Below are positions 55,383 to 64,000 of a stretch of DNA of 64,000 nucleotides, one piece after another. The DNA is from Betaproteobacteria bacterium (GTDB lineage: Bacteria > Pseudomonadota > Gammaproteobacteria > Burkholderiales > Burkholderiaceae). Made by a program: the position numbers and the translations under genes. The notes under the pieces were generated by a model. It was not told the DNA's origin, made no database searches, and saw only the letters and a program-made list of their open reading frames with translations. Where the stretch lies: contig RFMZ01000219.1 of assembly GCA_009927445.1 (NCBI GenBank), positions 62,001 to 126,000 of the forward strand. The letters run 5' to 3'. Each line of letters opens with the position of its first letter. The stretch's first letter is position 1.

Positions 55383-55455
55383 TGAATGTATAGTATGAGA
55401 ATAGCAAATAAACTCATTTGATTTCAAACTACTAACGACCCAAAGAGAATATATT

Positions 55456-55872
55456 ATGGCAAAACTTCGCCACATCACAATTACAGTTCCCGATCCAGAA
55501 AAAGCCGCAGAGTTCTACATGAAAGCTTTTGACATGCAGCGTGTTGGCGATACTGACTGGGCTAATGCAAATGGTGTTTACCTCAGTGACGGTACTGTGA
55601 ATCTAGCTCTTTTGCACTATAAAAATCCTGATTCAGCGGGCGATCGTGGTATCGATTTTGTCGGCATCCATCATCTTGGATTTTGGGTCGATGATGTTGC
55701 CCAATCCCGAAAAGCTATCGAAGCAGCAGGTGGAACATATTGGATGGGTGATGTCAAAAAGGATGGTGGATTTTATGAAGTGAAATACTTTGATCCGCAT
55801 GGGGTAGTCGTTGATATTACTGAAGATGGTTGGCGTGGTGCTTGTAAAGATGTCACCCCTGCTTCTAATTAA
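55456..55872 (+). CDS. VOC-family protein (glyoxalase/dioxygenase fold)
   Basis: 138 residues, one VOC module pair: L-R-H-I-T-I-T-V-P-D-P at the start, H-H-L-G-F-W-V-D-D in the middle, and Y-F-D-P-H-G-V-V-V-D-I-T-E with the likely metal Glu near the end. Followed 12 bases later by a Bug receptor gene, so it may act on the imported compound. Lyase, isomerase or dioxygenase activity cannot be decided. Confidence 0.82.
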   Translation: MAKLRHITITVPDPEKAAEFYMKAFDMQRVGDTDWANANGVYLSDGTVNLALLHYKNPDSAGDRGIDFVGIHHLGFWVDDVAQSRKAIEAAGGTYWMGDVKKDGGFYEVKYFDPHGVVVDITEDGWRGACKDVTPASN

Positions 55873-55884
55873 TAGAGATCCAAT

Positions 55885-56868
55885 ATGATGATATACAAAA
55901 TTCTCAAATCCACATTGATATTCATGGTAGTTGGCATCAGTTTAAATGTTATAGCCCAAACCTACCCCAATAAACAAGTCCGCGTAATCGTTCCTTTTGA
56001 AACTGGGGCACCAGATTCATTAGCACGCCTTATTGCACAACAATTAACGCAACAAACCGGTCAATCTTTCATTGTTGAAAATCGGCCTGGGGCTAACGGT
56101 ATGATCGGTGCAGACCTCGTCGCAAAATCCAAGCCTGATGGCTATACTCTACTAGTGACATCTACCTCCATTGTAATTAATCAAAGTTACTATAAAAAAG
56201 TGGCCTATGACCTGACAAAAGACCTAGTCCCTGTTACAAACCTTGGCTCTGTTGAAGCATTATTTGTTGTTGTTAATTCGAAATTTCCAGTTAAAAACTT
56301 ACAAGAATTTTTGGCCTATGCTAAGAAAAAAGAAAATAATGTCTCTTATGGGTCTCCAGGTAATGGCAATCATCTACATATTGCTAGCGCCCTTTTTAAT
56401 CAAAAAATGGGCCTTGATATGGTACATATCCCCTTCAAAGGCGCCGGCCCAGCATCGACAGCTCTTCTAGGTGAACAAATCCAACTCCTAGTTGCTACAC
56501 CCCCTTCAGTGTTACCGTTTATCAAAGATGGAAAATTACGCGCTATCGCTTATACAGGCGCCAAGCGAGCTAGCTTCCTACCAGATGTTCCTACCGTAGC
56601 GGAACAAGGTTTTCCAGGTTTTGAAATGGATGGAGGCTGGTTCGCTATGTTCACTACTGCCGGAACCCCAAAAGAAGTCGTAGAAAAAATTCAACAAGAA
56701 ATAAAAACTGCTTTTAATAAAAAATCTGTTTATGAAAGTATTACCAATATTGGTCTTGAACCAGTAGGAGATACCCCAGAGCATTTTAAAAAATATGTTG
56801 ATGCAGAAATTAAAAAAAATGCTGAACTAATACGTCTTTTAAATATTAAGGCTGATGATCTTAAATAA
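55885..56868 (+). CDS. Bug-family (TctC) periplasmic solute receptor
   Basis: 327 residues; signal peptide ending N-V-I-A-Q, then T-Y-P-N-K-Q-V-R and pocket loop E-T-G-A-P-D-S-L; K-P-D-G-Y-T-L follows. Lies between VOC and FMN-dehydrogenase genes in one direction, suggesting a small operon for uptake and oxidation of a hydroxy acid. Confidence 0.88.
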   Translation: MMIYKILKSTLIFMVVGISLNVIAQTYPNKQVRVIVPFETGAPDSLARLIAQQLTQQTGQSFIVENRPGANGMIGADLVAKSKPDGYTLLVTSTSIVINQSYYKKVAYDLTKDLVPVTNLGSVEALFVVVNSKFPVKNLQEFLAYAKKKENNVSYGSPGNGNHLHIASALFNQKMGLDMVHIPFKGAGPASTALLGEQIQLLVATPPSVLPFIKDGKLRAIAYTGAKRASFLPDVPTVAEQGFPGFEMDGGWFAMFTTAGTPKEVVEKIQQEIKTAFNKKSVYESITNIGLEPVGDTPEHFKKYVDAEIKKNAELIRLLNIKADDLK

Positions 56869-56904
56869 TCGATATTATTATTTCACCAAAAGCAACTTCA
56901 TCTA

Positions 56905-58071
56905 ATGAGTAATTTACATTCTATTAATCATGCCTATAGCATTTCCGATTTTCGTGAAATAGCAAAACGTAAATTACCTAAAGGTCTCTTTGAATTTATT
57001 GATCGTGGTAATGATGATGAAATTGCTATGCAAGAGAATATAGAGGCGCTAGCTAGGATTAAATTAGTGTCTAGGGTCTTAACCGATGTTTCTAAACGTA
57101 ATTTATCTATTGAACTGCTAGGAAAGCAGCAAGCCTTACCCTTTGCCATCGGCCCAACAGGCTCCGCAGGACTGACCTGGTTTGAGGGAGAAATCGCTCT
57201 TGCCAAAGCCGCCGCAAAATTAGGTATTCCTTTTACTCTAGCTACTGGCTCAATGACAGCTATGGAGCGGGTGGTTAGCGAAGCGGGAGGTACTTTATGG
57301 TTTCAACTCTACTTATGGCCAGATCGATCTTTATCACACCAGCTCGTTCGAAGAGCTAGTGCAGCTGGCTATGATGCACTTGTTTTTACGGTTGATACGC
57401 CCGTCGCACCTGGTCGGGAATATAACCTTCGAAATGGTTTTGTGATTCCTTTTCAATTTACTCGTCATAATGTGATCGATGTTTTAAAACACCCAGGCTG
57501 GCTTCTTGGTGTGATTGGAAAATATCTAAGTCATTCTGGCTTACCGAAATATGCCAATTTTCCAGAGCATATGCAAACTAAAATTACCGCCCTACCAATG
57601 GGAAGGTCAATGGCTACAAATGAAAGTATGTCCTGGGAAGATTTAAAAGAACTCCGGAAGATTTGGCCAAGAAAACTAATCGTCAAAGGTATTCAACATC
57701 CAGAGGATGCTAAATTAGCAATTCACTACGGCGCTGATGCAATCGTGGTTTCTAACCATGGCGGAAGGGTTCTAGATAGCTCCCCAGCGACCATCGATAT
57801 CCTACCCAGAATTGTCGAGCATGTTAATCAGCAAGCAACCATCCTAATCGATGGAGGCTTTCGAAGAGGGAGTGACATCATCAAAGCTCTGGCCCTTGGC
57901 GCGGACGCAGTTCTTTTGGGTCGCGCGCCGTTATATGGCACTGCAAGTGCCGGACAAACTGGCGCTGAGCGTGTTTTAGGTCTGTATAAAAATGAAATTG
58001 ACCGAGTCCTAGGACTAATTGGCTGCCAGGACGTGAACGATTTGAATCCGAGCTATTTATTTACCAAGTAA
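56905..58071 (+). CDS. FMN-dependent alpha-hydroxyacid dehydrogenase/oxidase
   Basis: 388 residues, LldD/mandelate dehydrogenase family. F-I-D-R-G-N-D-D-E near the start, G-P-T-G-S-A-G FMN loop, the catalytic His in S-N-H-G-G-R-V-L-D and phosphate-binding I-D-G-G-F-R-R-G and G-R-A-P-L-Y are present. Oxidises an (S)-2-hydroxy acid to the keto acid, passing electrons to quinone or oxygen. Which hydroxy acid is unknown. Confidence 0.9.
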   Translation: MSNLHSINHAYSISDFREIAKRKLPKGLFEFIDRGNDDEIAMQENIEALARIKLVSRVLTDVSKRNLSIELLGKQQALPFAIGPTGSAGLTWFEGEIALAKAAAKLGIPFTLATGSMTAMERVVSEAGGTLWFQLYLWPDRSLSHQLVRRASAAGYDALVFTVDTPVAPGREYNLRNGFVIPFQFTRHNVIDVLKHPGWLLGVIGKYLSHSGLPKYANFPEHMQTKITALPMGRSMATNESMSWEDLKELRKIWPRKLIVKGIQHPEDAKLAIHYGADAIVVSNHGGRVLDSSPATIDILPRIVEHVNQQATILIDGGFRRGSDIIKALALGADAVLLGRAPLYGTASAGQTGAERVLGLYKNEIDRVLGLIGCQDVNDLNPSYLFTK

Positions 58072-58087
58072 TTATCTTTGATCCAAG

Positions 58088-59761
58088 CTATTGAAGATCT
58101 TGAAATATCCCAGATTGATAAACAATGTTGCCGCCAACAATGGTTAGTAAGGATTCAATATCCTTGATCTGATCGGTAGGAATCGAATAGTAATCGGAAT
58201 TAAGAACCGCTAAATCAGCAAACTTACCGACCGCTAATTCACCCCGCATATCTTCCGCGTTAATAAACCAAGCACTACCCTTGGTATATATCTTTAAAGC
58301 ATCTATCCGGCTTAGTAAATGATTCGGTATTCTTGTTGTCTGTCCATCGACACTCCGTCCATCAATCATCCACTGTAAAGCTATAAAAGGATTAAATGAC
58401 ATGACCCGATGCGCATCAGTCCCACCACCAACAGCAATATCCATAGCTAAAGCTTTTGATATTAACGGCATTGCGTTTAGTTGCTCTAGGCCATATTTTT
58501 TCTTAAAAAAACTAGTCCGATAATACATTGCATTTTGAACCAACCAACCAATACCAAGTCGTTTCATCTGCATTAACGTTTGATCCGAAATATTATTCAA
58601 ATGCGCGATAGACCACCTTAAAGACTTAATTTTTTCTTGGGCATTTAACTCATCAATTACCTCGAATAAATGATGGACACTTTCATCGAAGTGCCAATGA
58701 AAAGTAACCGTTAATTTCTTTTCAATGGCCCATGCCAAAACAGTGCGTAATGTATCTTTATCTGTTTGTATTGGACGTTCGTTGTTATACATACCCCAAG
58801 TAACATTTTCACCAATACCGTTAAACTTTAAAAAATCATCACCAAAACCCATTGGCAGTTCAGTAGTTAATTCTTTAAAATCCGCGAGTTCATAGCCCTT
58901 TCTGGGTGCTGACAAACTATAATTAACCCGAATAGTTAAATTTTTTTCTCGCCATAGTCTAAATAATGCGTTATAAGATTGCAGTGGTAAGTTATAACCT
59001 CCTGGATCAATAACTCCTGTAATACCATAACGGTTGAGGGCTTCAAAGAAAAGTTTCGTGCCTTGTAATTGATCCGATAGAGCGAATGGTGGGAGTAATT
59101 CATAAACATCACTGATCGTTCGGGCATTACCTGTTAGCCAACCAGTCACCCTACCCGTGGGATTTATTTCTACCTGTAATCTAGAAAATAGCTCCGCATT
59201 TGTATCAAGTCCAAGCTTTGCTATACCCTTTGGAGAAATAAATACTGACGAATATTGTTCTTGAATATATAGATGGTGATCGGGAGCCGCAGCAATTAAC
59301 TCAGCTTGACTAGGCTTTCTACCATCTGTAAATTGCGCTTCAATCCATCCACCAGCTATGACCAACCAAGTTCCCTTAGGACGAACCTTAGCCGCCTGTG
59401 AAATCTCTCGTAAAGCCTCCTGAATAGTTCGAGCCTTCATCCAACTTAACTCTGACTGAAAACTCAGACCCGCCCTAATGGCATGGATGTGTGAGTCAAT
59501 CAAGCCAGGAACTACCGTGGATTGATGCAGATTAATCTGTTGTGTATTAAGCCCAATAAATGACCGCATCTGTTCAGTAGTGCCTAGGCCAAGAATGATA
59601 CCTTGACCAATGGCCAAGGCCTCAACTTGACTACCATCAAATAGCACAATCTTCCCATTGAATAAAACTCGTTCAGCAATTGGCTTGGCAAAAGCAGTGC
59701 TAGTTACTAGATACAGAACAATGAAACAACTATAGAAAAAAAAGCGCCTTATAAATATCAC
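58088..59761 (-). CDS. Secreted YtcJ-type amidohydrolase
   Basis: 557 residues, signal peptide ending T-A-F-A-K. Metal motif I-D-S-H-I-H, later W-H-F-D-E, I-A-H-L-N and G-G-G-T-D-A-H match the Amidohydrolase_3 barrel; F-A-D-L-A-V-L-N closes it. Starts with GTG at 59761, overlapping the stop of the upstream gene by four bases, so it belongs to the operon with cytochrome c. Similar in type to the product at 41417-43075. Confidence 0.84.
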   Translation of the reverse strand: MIFIRRFFFYSCFIVLYLVTSTAFAKPIAERVLFNGKIVLFDGSQVEALAIGQGIILGLGTTEQMRSFIGLNTQQINLHQSTVVPGLIDSHIHAIRAGLSFQSELSWMKARTIQEALREISQAAKVRPKGTWLVIAGGWIEAQFTDGRKPSQAELIAAAPDHHLYIQEQYSSVFISPKGIAKLGLDTNAELFSRLQVEINPTGRVTGWLTGNARTISDVYELLPPFALSDQLQGTKLFFEALNRYGITGVIDPGGYNLPLQSYNALFRLWREKNLTIRVNYSLSAPRKGYELADFKELTTELPMGFGDDFLKFNGIGENVTWGMYNNERPIQTDKDTLRTVLAWAIEKKLTVTFHWHFDESVHHLFEVIDELNAQEKIKSLRWSIAHLNNISDQTLMQMKRLGIGWLVQNAMYYRTSFFKKKYGLEQLNAMPLISKALAMDIAVGGGTDAHRVMSFNPFIALQWMIDGRSVDGQTTRIPNHLLSRIDALKIYTKGSAWFINAEDMRGELAVGKFADLAVLNSDYYSIPTDQIKDIESLLTIVGGNIVYQSGIFQDLQ

Positions 59762-60132
59762 TTCACTTTTTGCATCATACAGTCAGTTTCAATTAATTTC
59801 ACCGAAGATCTAGGACGTCTTACTAGTCTGGTTTGTTTATATCCTGGTTTTTCACAAGTAATGGTGATGTCTTCAGCTACAGTGGTCGGAGTAACATGAC
59901 TTCGATATAGACCTAAAATATTTGCCTGTACCACTACGGGCTGACCTGTTTTAGGTTTTAAAAAAATAGTTGCCTTGGGAATATTAGAACCCCTCTCATC
60001 GCGCACAAACCCAAAAAAAGCAGGTCCAGCAACTCCCGTATCGTCTGGATAACCGTCTTCAAGACCACCAGCAAAACTAAAAAAAATTGTACTAATCATC
60101 AATGTTAAAAAAATGAGTTGTCGAAACATCAT
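59758..60132 (-). CDS. Small secreted protein with carboxypeptidase-regulatory-like domain
   Basis: 124 residues from the tandem ATG at 60132, chosen because GGTGAG lies just upstream and the signal peptide (F-R-Q-L-I-F-L-T-L-M) begins there. The mature part has the Ig-like pattern F-F-G-F-V-R-D-E-R-G-S-N-I-P-K-A-T-I-F-L then repeated Val/Thr strands, as in carboxypeptidase regulatory domains. Periplasmic; function unknown, perhaps a binding module for the operon's redox proteins. Confidence 0.65.
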   Translation of the reverse strand: MMFRQLIFLTLMISTIFFSFAGGLEDGYPDDTGVAGPAFFGFVRDERGSNIPKATIFLKPKTGQPVVVQANILGLYRSHVTPTTVAEDITITCEKPGYKQTRLVRRPRSSVKLIETDCMMQKVK

Positions 60133-60137
60133 AGTTC

Positions 60138-60518
60138 TCACCATCGCCAATAAAACTTTAAGGAGTAAATCAATACAGGAACTAATAAAAGAGAGGTCCA
60201 CCATGTAACTGACAAAGGTATTTTTTTACTCATCCGATCAGGCAATAAGCCAATCAATATTGCACAAAAACCTGCGCCTATTGATGCTGTGGCAATCCAT
60301 CCATACCAATACATACCTGGTCCATCGTCCGGGGTAGCAGCACTCCATCCCCATTCAAAGCGATTCGATGCAGGATAAAAGGTAAAGAGTGGCAACTTCC
60401 ATACATCACTAATTAAATAAAATAAAGAAGTCATGGCAGAAAAAATAACTGCCATCGAGCGATATCTCGGTGATTCTTCTTTTAGCGATAAATTTTGATG
60501 AGTGGTATTCCTTGGCAT
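60138..60518 (-). CDS. Small inner-membrane protein of the cytochrome operon
   Basis: 126 residues, three hydrophobic helices (near 22-42, 68-90, 104-122). Family not recognised. Contains P-D-D-G-P-G-M-Y-W-Y; the stretch P-G-M-Y-W-Y also occurs in the large periplasmic protein of this operon. Start overlaps the upstream stop by one base (TAATG). Confidence 0.65.
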   Translation of the reverse strand: MPRNTTHQNLSLKEESPRYRSMAVIFSAMTSLFYLISDVWKLPLFTFYPASNRFEWGWSAATPDDGPGMYWYGWIATASIGAGFCAILIGLLPDRMSKKIPLSVTWWTSLLLVPVLIYSLKFYWRW

Positions 60519-61024
60519 TAAGATCCATACCCCCGCACGTTATTTACAATATGCCCAATTAAAAAAGCATACCAACAAACACCAGTTAAAAATAAAGTAA
60601 TGCACTTCCGGGCTAAGTCATATTCGATGTTCTTCATATGCTTCCAAACATAAGAATATATAGGTAACATTCCTAAACCAAAAACGACTAAATGCTCCTT
60701 CATCTCAAATACGCCTAAGGTCTTATATAACTCTTGTTGCTCAATAGGAATCCTGACATAGATCCGATACTGCGCATAAATCCAAGCACCAAAGATGAAA
60801 CTACAGATCCATAAGTAACAGATTGCTTTGGTATATTTTTGCGCTGTGACTGCTCGAAAATGGGTTACAAAAGAATCATCTACACGAAGTCTTTTAACGG
60901 GTATTAAAACGGCCATGGACTGATGGGTTAAAGCCCCAAGCAATGCGACTGAGATTAATCCATGGATTAATAAAAGAATTGTCCAAAAGGTGTTTTCAGA
61001 AATATAGTCGTATAACCAGTCCAT
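60518..61024 (-). CDS. Four-helix inner-membrane protein of the cytochrome operon
   Basis: 168 residues, about four helices. Family not recognised. Conserved-looking His residues lie in or beside helices (H20 in L-L-I-H-G-L, H33, H54, H111 and H158 in I-G-H-I-V-N-N), which could bind heme as in membrane cytochrome b or quinol-oxidising subunits. That would link periplasmic cytochrome c to the quinone pool, but this is inference. Confidence 0.65.
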   Translation of the reverse strand: MDWLYDYISENTFWTILLLIHGLISVALLGALTHQSMAVLIPVKRLRVDDSFVTHFRAVTAQKYTKAICYLWICSFIFGAWIYAQYRIYVRIPIEQQELYKTLGVFEMKEHLVVFGLGMLPIYSYVWKHMKNIEYDLARKCITLFLTGVCWYAFLIGHIVNNVRGYGS

Positions 61025-61035
61025 CTTTTTACCTA

Positions 61036-61362
61036 TTAATTAGCTGGCGCGCCTTTTAAAATCCAAGCAATAATCAAACTCGTATTTTCTTCAGTAACCT
61101 GCGGATGGGCAGGCATTGGGATCTTACCCCAAGCGCCTGCACCGCCATTACGAACCTTAGAAACTAATAATTTTTGGGCATCCACTTGATTTTGATATTT
61201 CTCAGCCACACTCTGAAATGAAGGACCTACCAATTTAATAGCCGTCTGATGGCATACTAAACAGCCATTTTGCCCCGCCAAACTTGCCACAGTCTTGTTA
61301 TCCTGGGCCATTGTTTGACTACTGAGTAAAACCAAGAATAATGGTAATAAATACTTGTGCAT
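61036..61362 (-). CDS. Class I cytochrome c (c551/c552-like)
   Basis: 108 residues from ATG 61362, which has a GAGAG site; a more upstream ATG lacks one. Signal peptide ends T-M-A-Q. Heme motif C-L-V-C-H and axial Met in K-I-P-M-P-A-H, with C-terminal I-I-A-W-I-L, as in small cytochromes c551. Periplasmic electron carrier, probably serving the large CxxCH protein encoded 10 bases upstream. Confidence 0.9.
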   Translation of the reverse strand: MHKYLLPLFLVLLSSQTMAQDNKTVASLAGQNGCLVCHQTAIKLVGPSFQSVAEKYQNQVDAQKLLVSKVRNGGAGAWGKIPMPAHPQVTEENTSLIIAWILKGAPAN

Positions 61363-61387
61363 ATGAATAACTCTCATCAGAAAACTT

Positions 61388-63556
61388 TTAATTAGCTAAA
61401 GGATTGGGACGTATCTGAACCTTAAACACCTTTGGATTAGAATCTTTGTTGCCATCACCGCTATGGAAATTAGTTCTTGTTCCAGAAGTTGTCCAGACTG
61501 CGCGACCCTTCCAACCTGTGTTTACATCATCTATCCGTCCATCTACGTTTTTGGTAAAAAATCCTAATGGGTATGGAACCCTTAAATTCACTAATTTACC
61601 ATCCACCACAGCGATTAAGGCCTCGCCACCACTAGAAGATGCAATTGGTACGTCTTTACCCAAACCGAGAGTGTTGTGTAAGTCTACCCAGATATAGTAC
61701 GCACCATCTGCACTTCCGCTTGGATCATTCACATTTTTAAATTGTGGTCCAGGTAGCTTATATAAAGTCCAACCTTCAGGACAATGCTTACCCTCAGCAG
61801 TGGTTGGACCATTCATCGGCCCCCGACATTTGCGACGATCTAAACTAGCGATCTGGCCACTTCCCAGAACAGTCCAAGCTACACCTTTGGAGTCCACGTC
61901 TACTCCCCGTGAACCAAAAGTTCCCTCAGGCGATTGAAAAATCTCTGATAAAGCCGTATTACTTGGATCAGCACCCGGAACTAAACGAATTAAATAACCC
62001 GGTTGATCTATCCTAGAAAATCCAACATCCATCGATTGACCCCAAATAGAATCATCAGCTGGACTTGGCTGAACACCATAAAATGCTGCCATAATCCGCT
62101 TATCTTTAGAGGGGTCTAAGGGTTGATTCGCCTCAACATACTCGTCCCGCTTTCCATTTCCGTTCGTATCTACAATGACCGGTGTCCAACCTTGTGATTT
62201 TTGCTCGTCTTTCGTTTCTAAATACATTTTCGTATTTAACCAACCGACAACGCCAGATGCTGGAGAGCCAGCACTAGTCCATAACGTGTCATTCTTATCC
62301 CGAGCAAAGTACAAGTGATGCGTTGTAAAACAAGTACTAATTAAACTCCACTCTTTTGACTTTGGGTCATACATCGAAAGTTGTCGAGCCGATTCGTTTA
62401 AAGGTACAACCTTGGCTGAGGGATGATCAGAGCCCTTTTTACAAAAATCAGGATTAGGACTGTTACGTACACGAGCAGCAAACCACAATTTGTCACGCTG
62501 GTCCCATATTAAATTATGAATACTCGTATGACCATCCCAAATAGGATCCTTACCCCAATAAGCGGATTGTCCTAATGGTAGACTTAACGAAGAATGTGTC
62601 TTCGGGTCTGCATAAGGCATCCGAATCTGTGTTGCAGTATGGGTTTTAGGATCTAAAACAGGTACTAAATCAGTACTCTCTTCTGGTGCACCAAAAATAA
62701 ATCCGTTTGCATTAATCGTCGGATTTCTTTTATCTGTAGAAATAGAATCATGTAAATAATGCTTCGGTGTCGACCAGTCCCACATTGAATAGACTACATT
62801 GCGTTCAATACCTTGTGGGCGATTTGGTTTAGCAAATGGGACTTCTCCCTTAGCAACTCGATCAGTCCAATCAGAGAAAATAGATAAGGCTCTTTCAGGG
62901 CCCAAACGACCTAAACCTAAAGCCATATTTTGCATCGCTTGGCCAGCTTGAGTCCGATGAGCCCATGCTAGTTCAGAATCCCCACTAGCCATTTTCTTAA
63001 AGACTTCTGGTATATCCCGTATACCACGCGATCCAAAGGCATGACAGGATTGACAAGAATTTTTTACCGTATCAACCCAGTAATACTGCTTTTTCATCAC
63101 GGCAGGAATACCATTGCCTTTTTCACCCGTTCCAGGAAACTCGTTTTCCTTGGGAATATTCAACATCGAATACCAATACATGCCCGGATAGTACTGGGCA
63201 GCAGCTTTTGCCGATGGTGCCTGCACCGCAGTTAAATCAACTGTTTGTCCAGGCTTAGCCTTTTTCTTAGCAGAATCAACTAGGCCATAACCCCTTACCC
63301 ATACTTGATAGTTTGCACTGGGCAACTCCGGAATTAAGTATCGCCCCTGTTCGTCAGTAACAACAATTTTGGCAAATTTTGTAGGCAAGTCGGTTGTTTC
63401 AGCTATGACCCATACACCCGCCTCAGGACCCTTCGATCCTTTCACAGTGCCACCAATATCACTTGCCGAAACATTCACTGCGGGGGCAGCGTTGCTTAGT
63501 GACACAGCGAAACTTAAGACAATTGGCAATAACCATCGACTAAAAATACAATTCAT
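61388..63556 (-). CDS. Large periplasmic protein: regulatory-like domain, CxxCH site and propeller-like body
   Basis: 722 residues from ATG 63556, which has GGAG upstream (a start 11 codons earlier lacks one). Signal peptide ends S-N-A-A-P. A carboxypeptidase-regulatory-like Ig domain (about 34-110) is followed by a single heme-type motif C168-Q-S-C-H172 and a long body with repeated D-x-x-G and W-x-x-D turns resembling a streptogramin-lyase-like beta-propeller. D-T-N-G-N-G-K-R-D-E-Y is a calcium-type loop. Enzymatic activity unknown; the following cytochrome c gene suggests a periplasmic dehydrogenase or lyase. Confidence 0.7.
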   Translation of the reverse strand: MNCIFSRWLLPIVLSFAVSLSNAAPAVNVSASDIGGTVKGSKGPEAGVWVIAETTDLPTKFAKIVVTDEQGRYLIPELPSANYQVWVRGYGLVDSAKKKAKPGQTVDLTAVQAPSAKAAAQYYPGMYWYSMLNIPKENEFPGTGEKGNGIPAVMKKQYYWVDTVKNSCQSCHAFGSRGIRDIPEVFKKMASGDSELAWAHRTQAGQAMQNMALGLGRLGPERALSIFSDWTDRVAKGEVPFAKPNRPQGIERNVVYSMWDWSTPKHYLHDSISTDKRNPTINANGFIFGAPEESTDLVPVLDPKTHTATQIRMPYADPKTHSSLSLPLGQSAYWGKDPIWDGHTSIHNLIWDQRDKLWFAARVRNSPNPDFCKKGSDHPSAKVVPLNESARQLSMYDPKSKEWSLISTCFTTHHLYFARDKNDTLWTSAGSPASGVVGWLNTKMYLETKDEQKSQGWTPVIVDTNGNGKRDEYVEANQPLDPSKDKRIMAAFYGVQPSPADDSIWGQSMDVGFSRIDQPGYLIRLVPGADPSNTALSEIFQSPEGTFGSRGVDVDSKGVAWTVLGSGQIASLDRRKCRGPMNGPTTAEGKHCPEGWTLYKLPGPQFKNVNDPSGSADGAYYIWVDLHNTLGLGKDVPIASSSGGEALIAVVDGKLVNLRVPYPLGFFTKNVDGRIDDVNTGWKGRAVWTTSGTRTNFHSGDGNKDSNPKVFKVQIRPNPLAN

Positions 63557-63780
63557 ATTGATCTCCAAAATATAATTATTTCTATTCATAACTCTAACAT
63601 TATTTATTATTTTTCTAGAAAATATAATAAAAATTATCTAAGAGTAAACCCCTATAAATCATCATATTTTTATAAATATTTAATCTTGAGGGTTTATCAG
63701 ACTTGCTTATTTATTTAAATTATCCATAGAATTCATAAGTAAATTATTTCTTTCGCTAATTTCATTCTTAGGAATTCACC

Positions 63781-64000
63781 ATGTTCAAAAAATTATGTAA
63801 TAAATCTTCATCATTGATCGGCCTTCTAGCTCTTGCGAGTTTTTGTATATCAACGCAGGCCCAACTGCTTGCACGGAAAGATTTGACAGCAGCGTTGGCA
63901 ATTACCATTACACAAACAGCTATTGCAACTTGTAAAGCAAATGGATATAACGTTTCAGTAACTATTGTTGGTCGTGCTGGAGAAATCATCTCACAAGTAA
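63781..64000 (+). CDS. GlcG/HbpS-like secreted protein, 3' end cut by window edge
   Basis: First 73 residues are visible. Signal peptide ends S-T-Q-A-Q, followed by L-L-A-R-K-D-L-T-A-A-L-A and V-T-I-V-G-R-A-G, the start of the GlcG (DUF336) fold found in heme-degrading HbpS-like proteins. AGGA lies upstream of the ATG. Divergent from the large periplasmic redox operon, 224 bases away, so possibly related to it. Confidence 0.7.
   Translation, partial: MFKKLCNKSSSLIGLLALASFCISTQAQLLARKDLTAALAITITQTAIATCKANGYNVSVTIVGRAGEIISQV

Overview
The window is AT-rich, densely packed bacterial DNA. It encodes seven Bug/TctC-type extracytoplasmic solute receptors, a TRAP transporter, YtcJ-type amidohydrolases, an isoquinoline-oxidoreductase-type molybdenum hydroxylase and c-type cytochromes. 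That mix points to Betaproteobacteria, order Burkholderiales; the low GC suggests a Polynucleobacter-like freshwater lineage (inference, not proven by a marker gene). I recognised no rRNA, tRNA, CRISPR array, insertion sequence or phage gene.

Layout. 0-2.7 kb: a truncated serine hydrolase, a VOC dioxygenase and a glutathione S-transferase. 2.8-12.0 kb: the most distinctive part, a selenoneine (selenium analogue of ergothioneine) locus. On the minus strand senA (selenoneine synthase), senC/selD (selenophosphate synthetase) and a four-gene PhnDCEE-like ABC importer form one tight operon. senB (selenosugar synthase) converges on its end. Divergently from senA run a receptor-permease fusion of the betaine/ergothioneine type and egtD (histidine trimethylation to hercynine). 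The locus thus encodes selenium entry, activation to selenophosphate, selenosugar synthesis, hercynine supply and the final C-Se bond-forming step. 12-17 kb: two Bug receptors and a molybdenum hydroxylase pair. 17.3-20.2 kb: a UxaA/GarD dehydratase and a NhaD antiporter. 20.5-24.4 kb: a quinone-oxidoreductase-like gene plus a TRAP transporter, with two frameshifts. 24.6-26.8 kb: a small membrane-anchored protein and an unusual potassium channel carrying two voltage-sensor domains in tandem.

26.8-38.7 kb: a long minus-strand catabolic operon. Its upstream half (SlcC-like dehydrogenase with a frameshift, ComC-like dehydrogenase, SuyA-like and SuyB-like subunits, GntR regulator) fits 3-sulfolactate degradation to pyruvate and sulfite. 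Its downstream half (Gfo/Idh, creatininase, cupin, 2-hydroxyacid dehydrogenase, Bug receptor) has no pathway I can name. A divergent Bug receptor, a YeiH sulfur-anion exporter and a YeiE-like LysR regulator flank it.

39-47.3 kb: an MsbA-type exporter, a Cys glutathione peroxidase, and a minus-strand group of TonB receptor, sorbosone-type dehydrogenase, di-heme cytochrome c and amidohydrolase. 47.5-51.4 kb: two consecutive Bug receptor plus alpha/beta-hydrolase modules. 51.6-58.1 kb: phosphomannomutase, an aldo-keto reductase, a DMT transporter, a VOC protein, a Bug receptor and an FMN 2-hydroxyacid dehydrogenase. 58.1-63.6 kb: a six-gene minus-strand operon of a large CxxCH-containing periplasmic protein, cytochrome c, two small membrane proteins, a small secreted protein and a YtcJ-type amidohydrolase, probably an undescribed periplasmic redox system. 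The window ends in a truncated GlcG-like gene.

Four genes between 20.5 and 35.4 kb carry single-base frameshifts, which means either decay of catabolic genes or local sequence errors.
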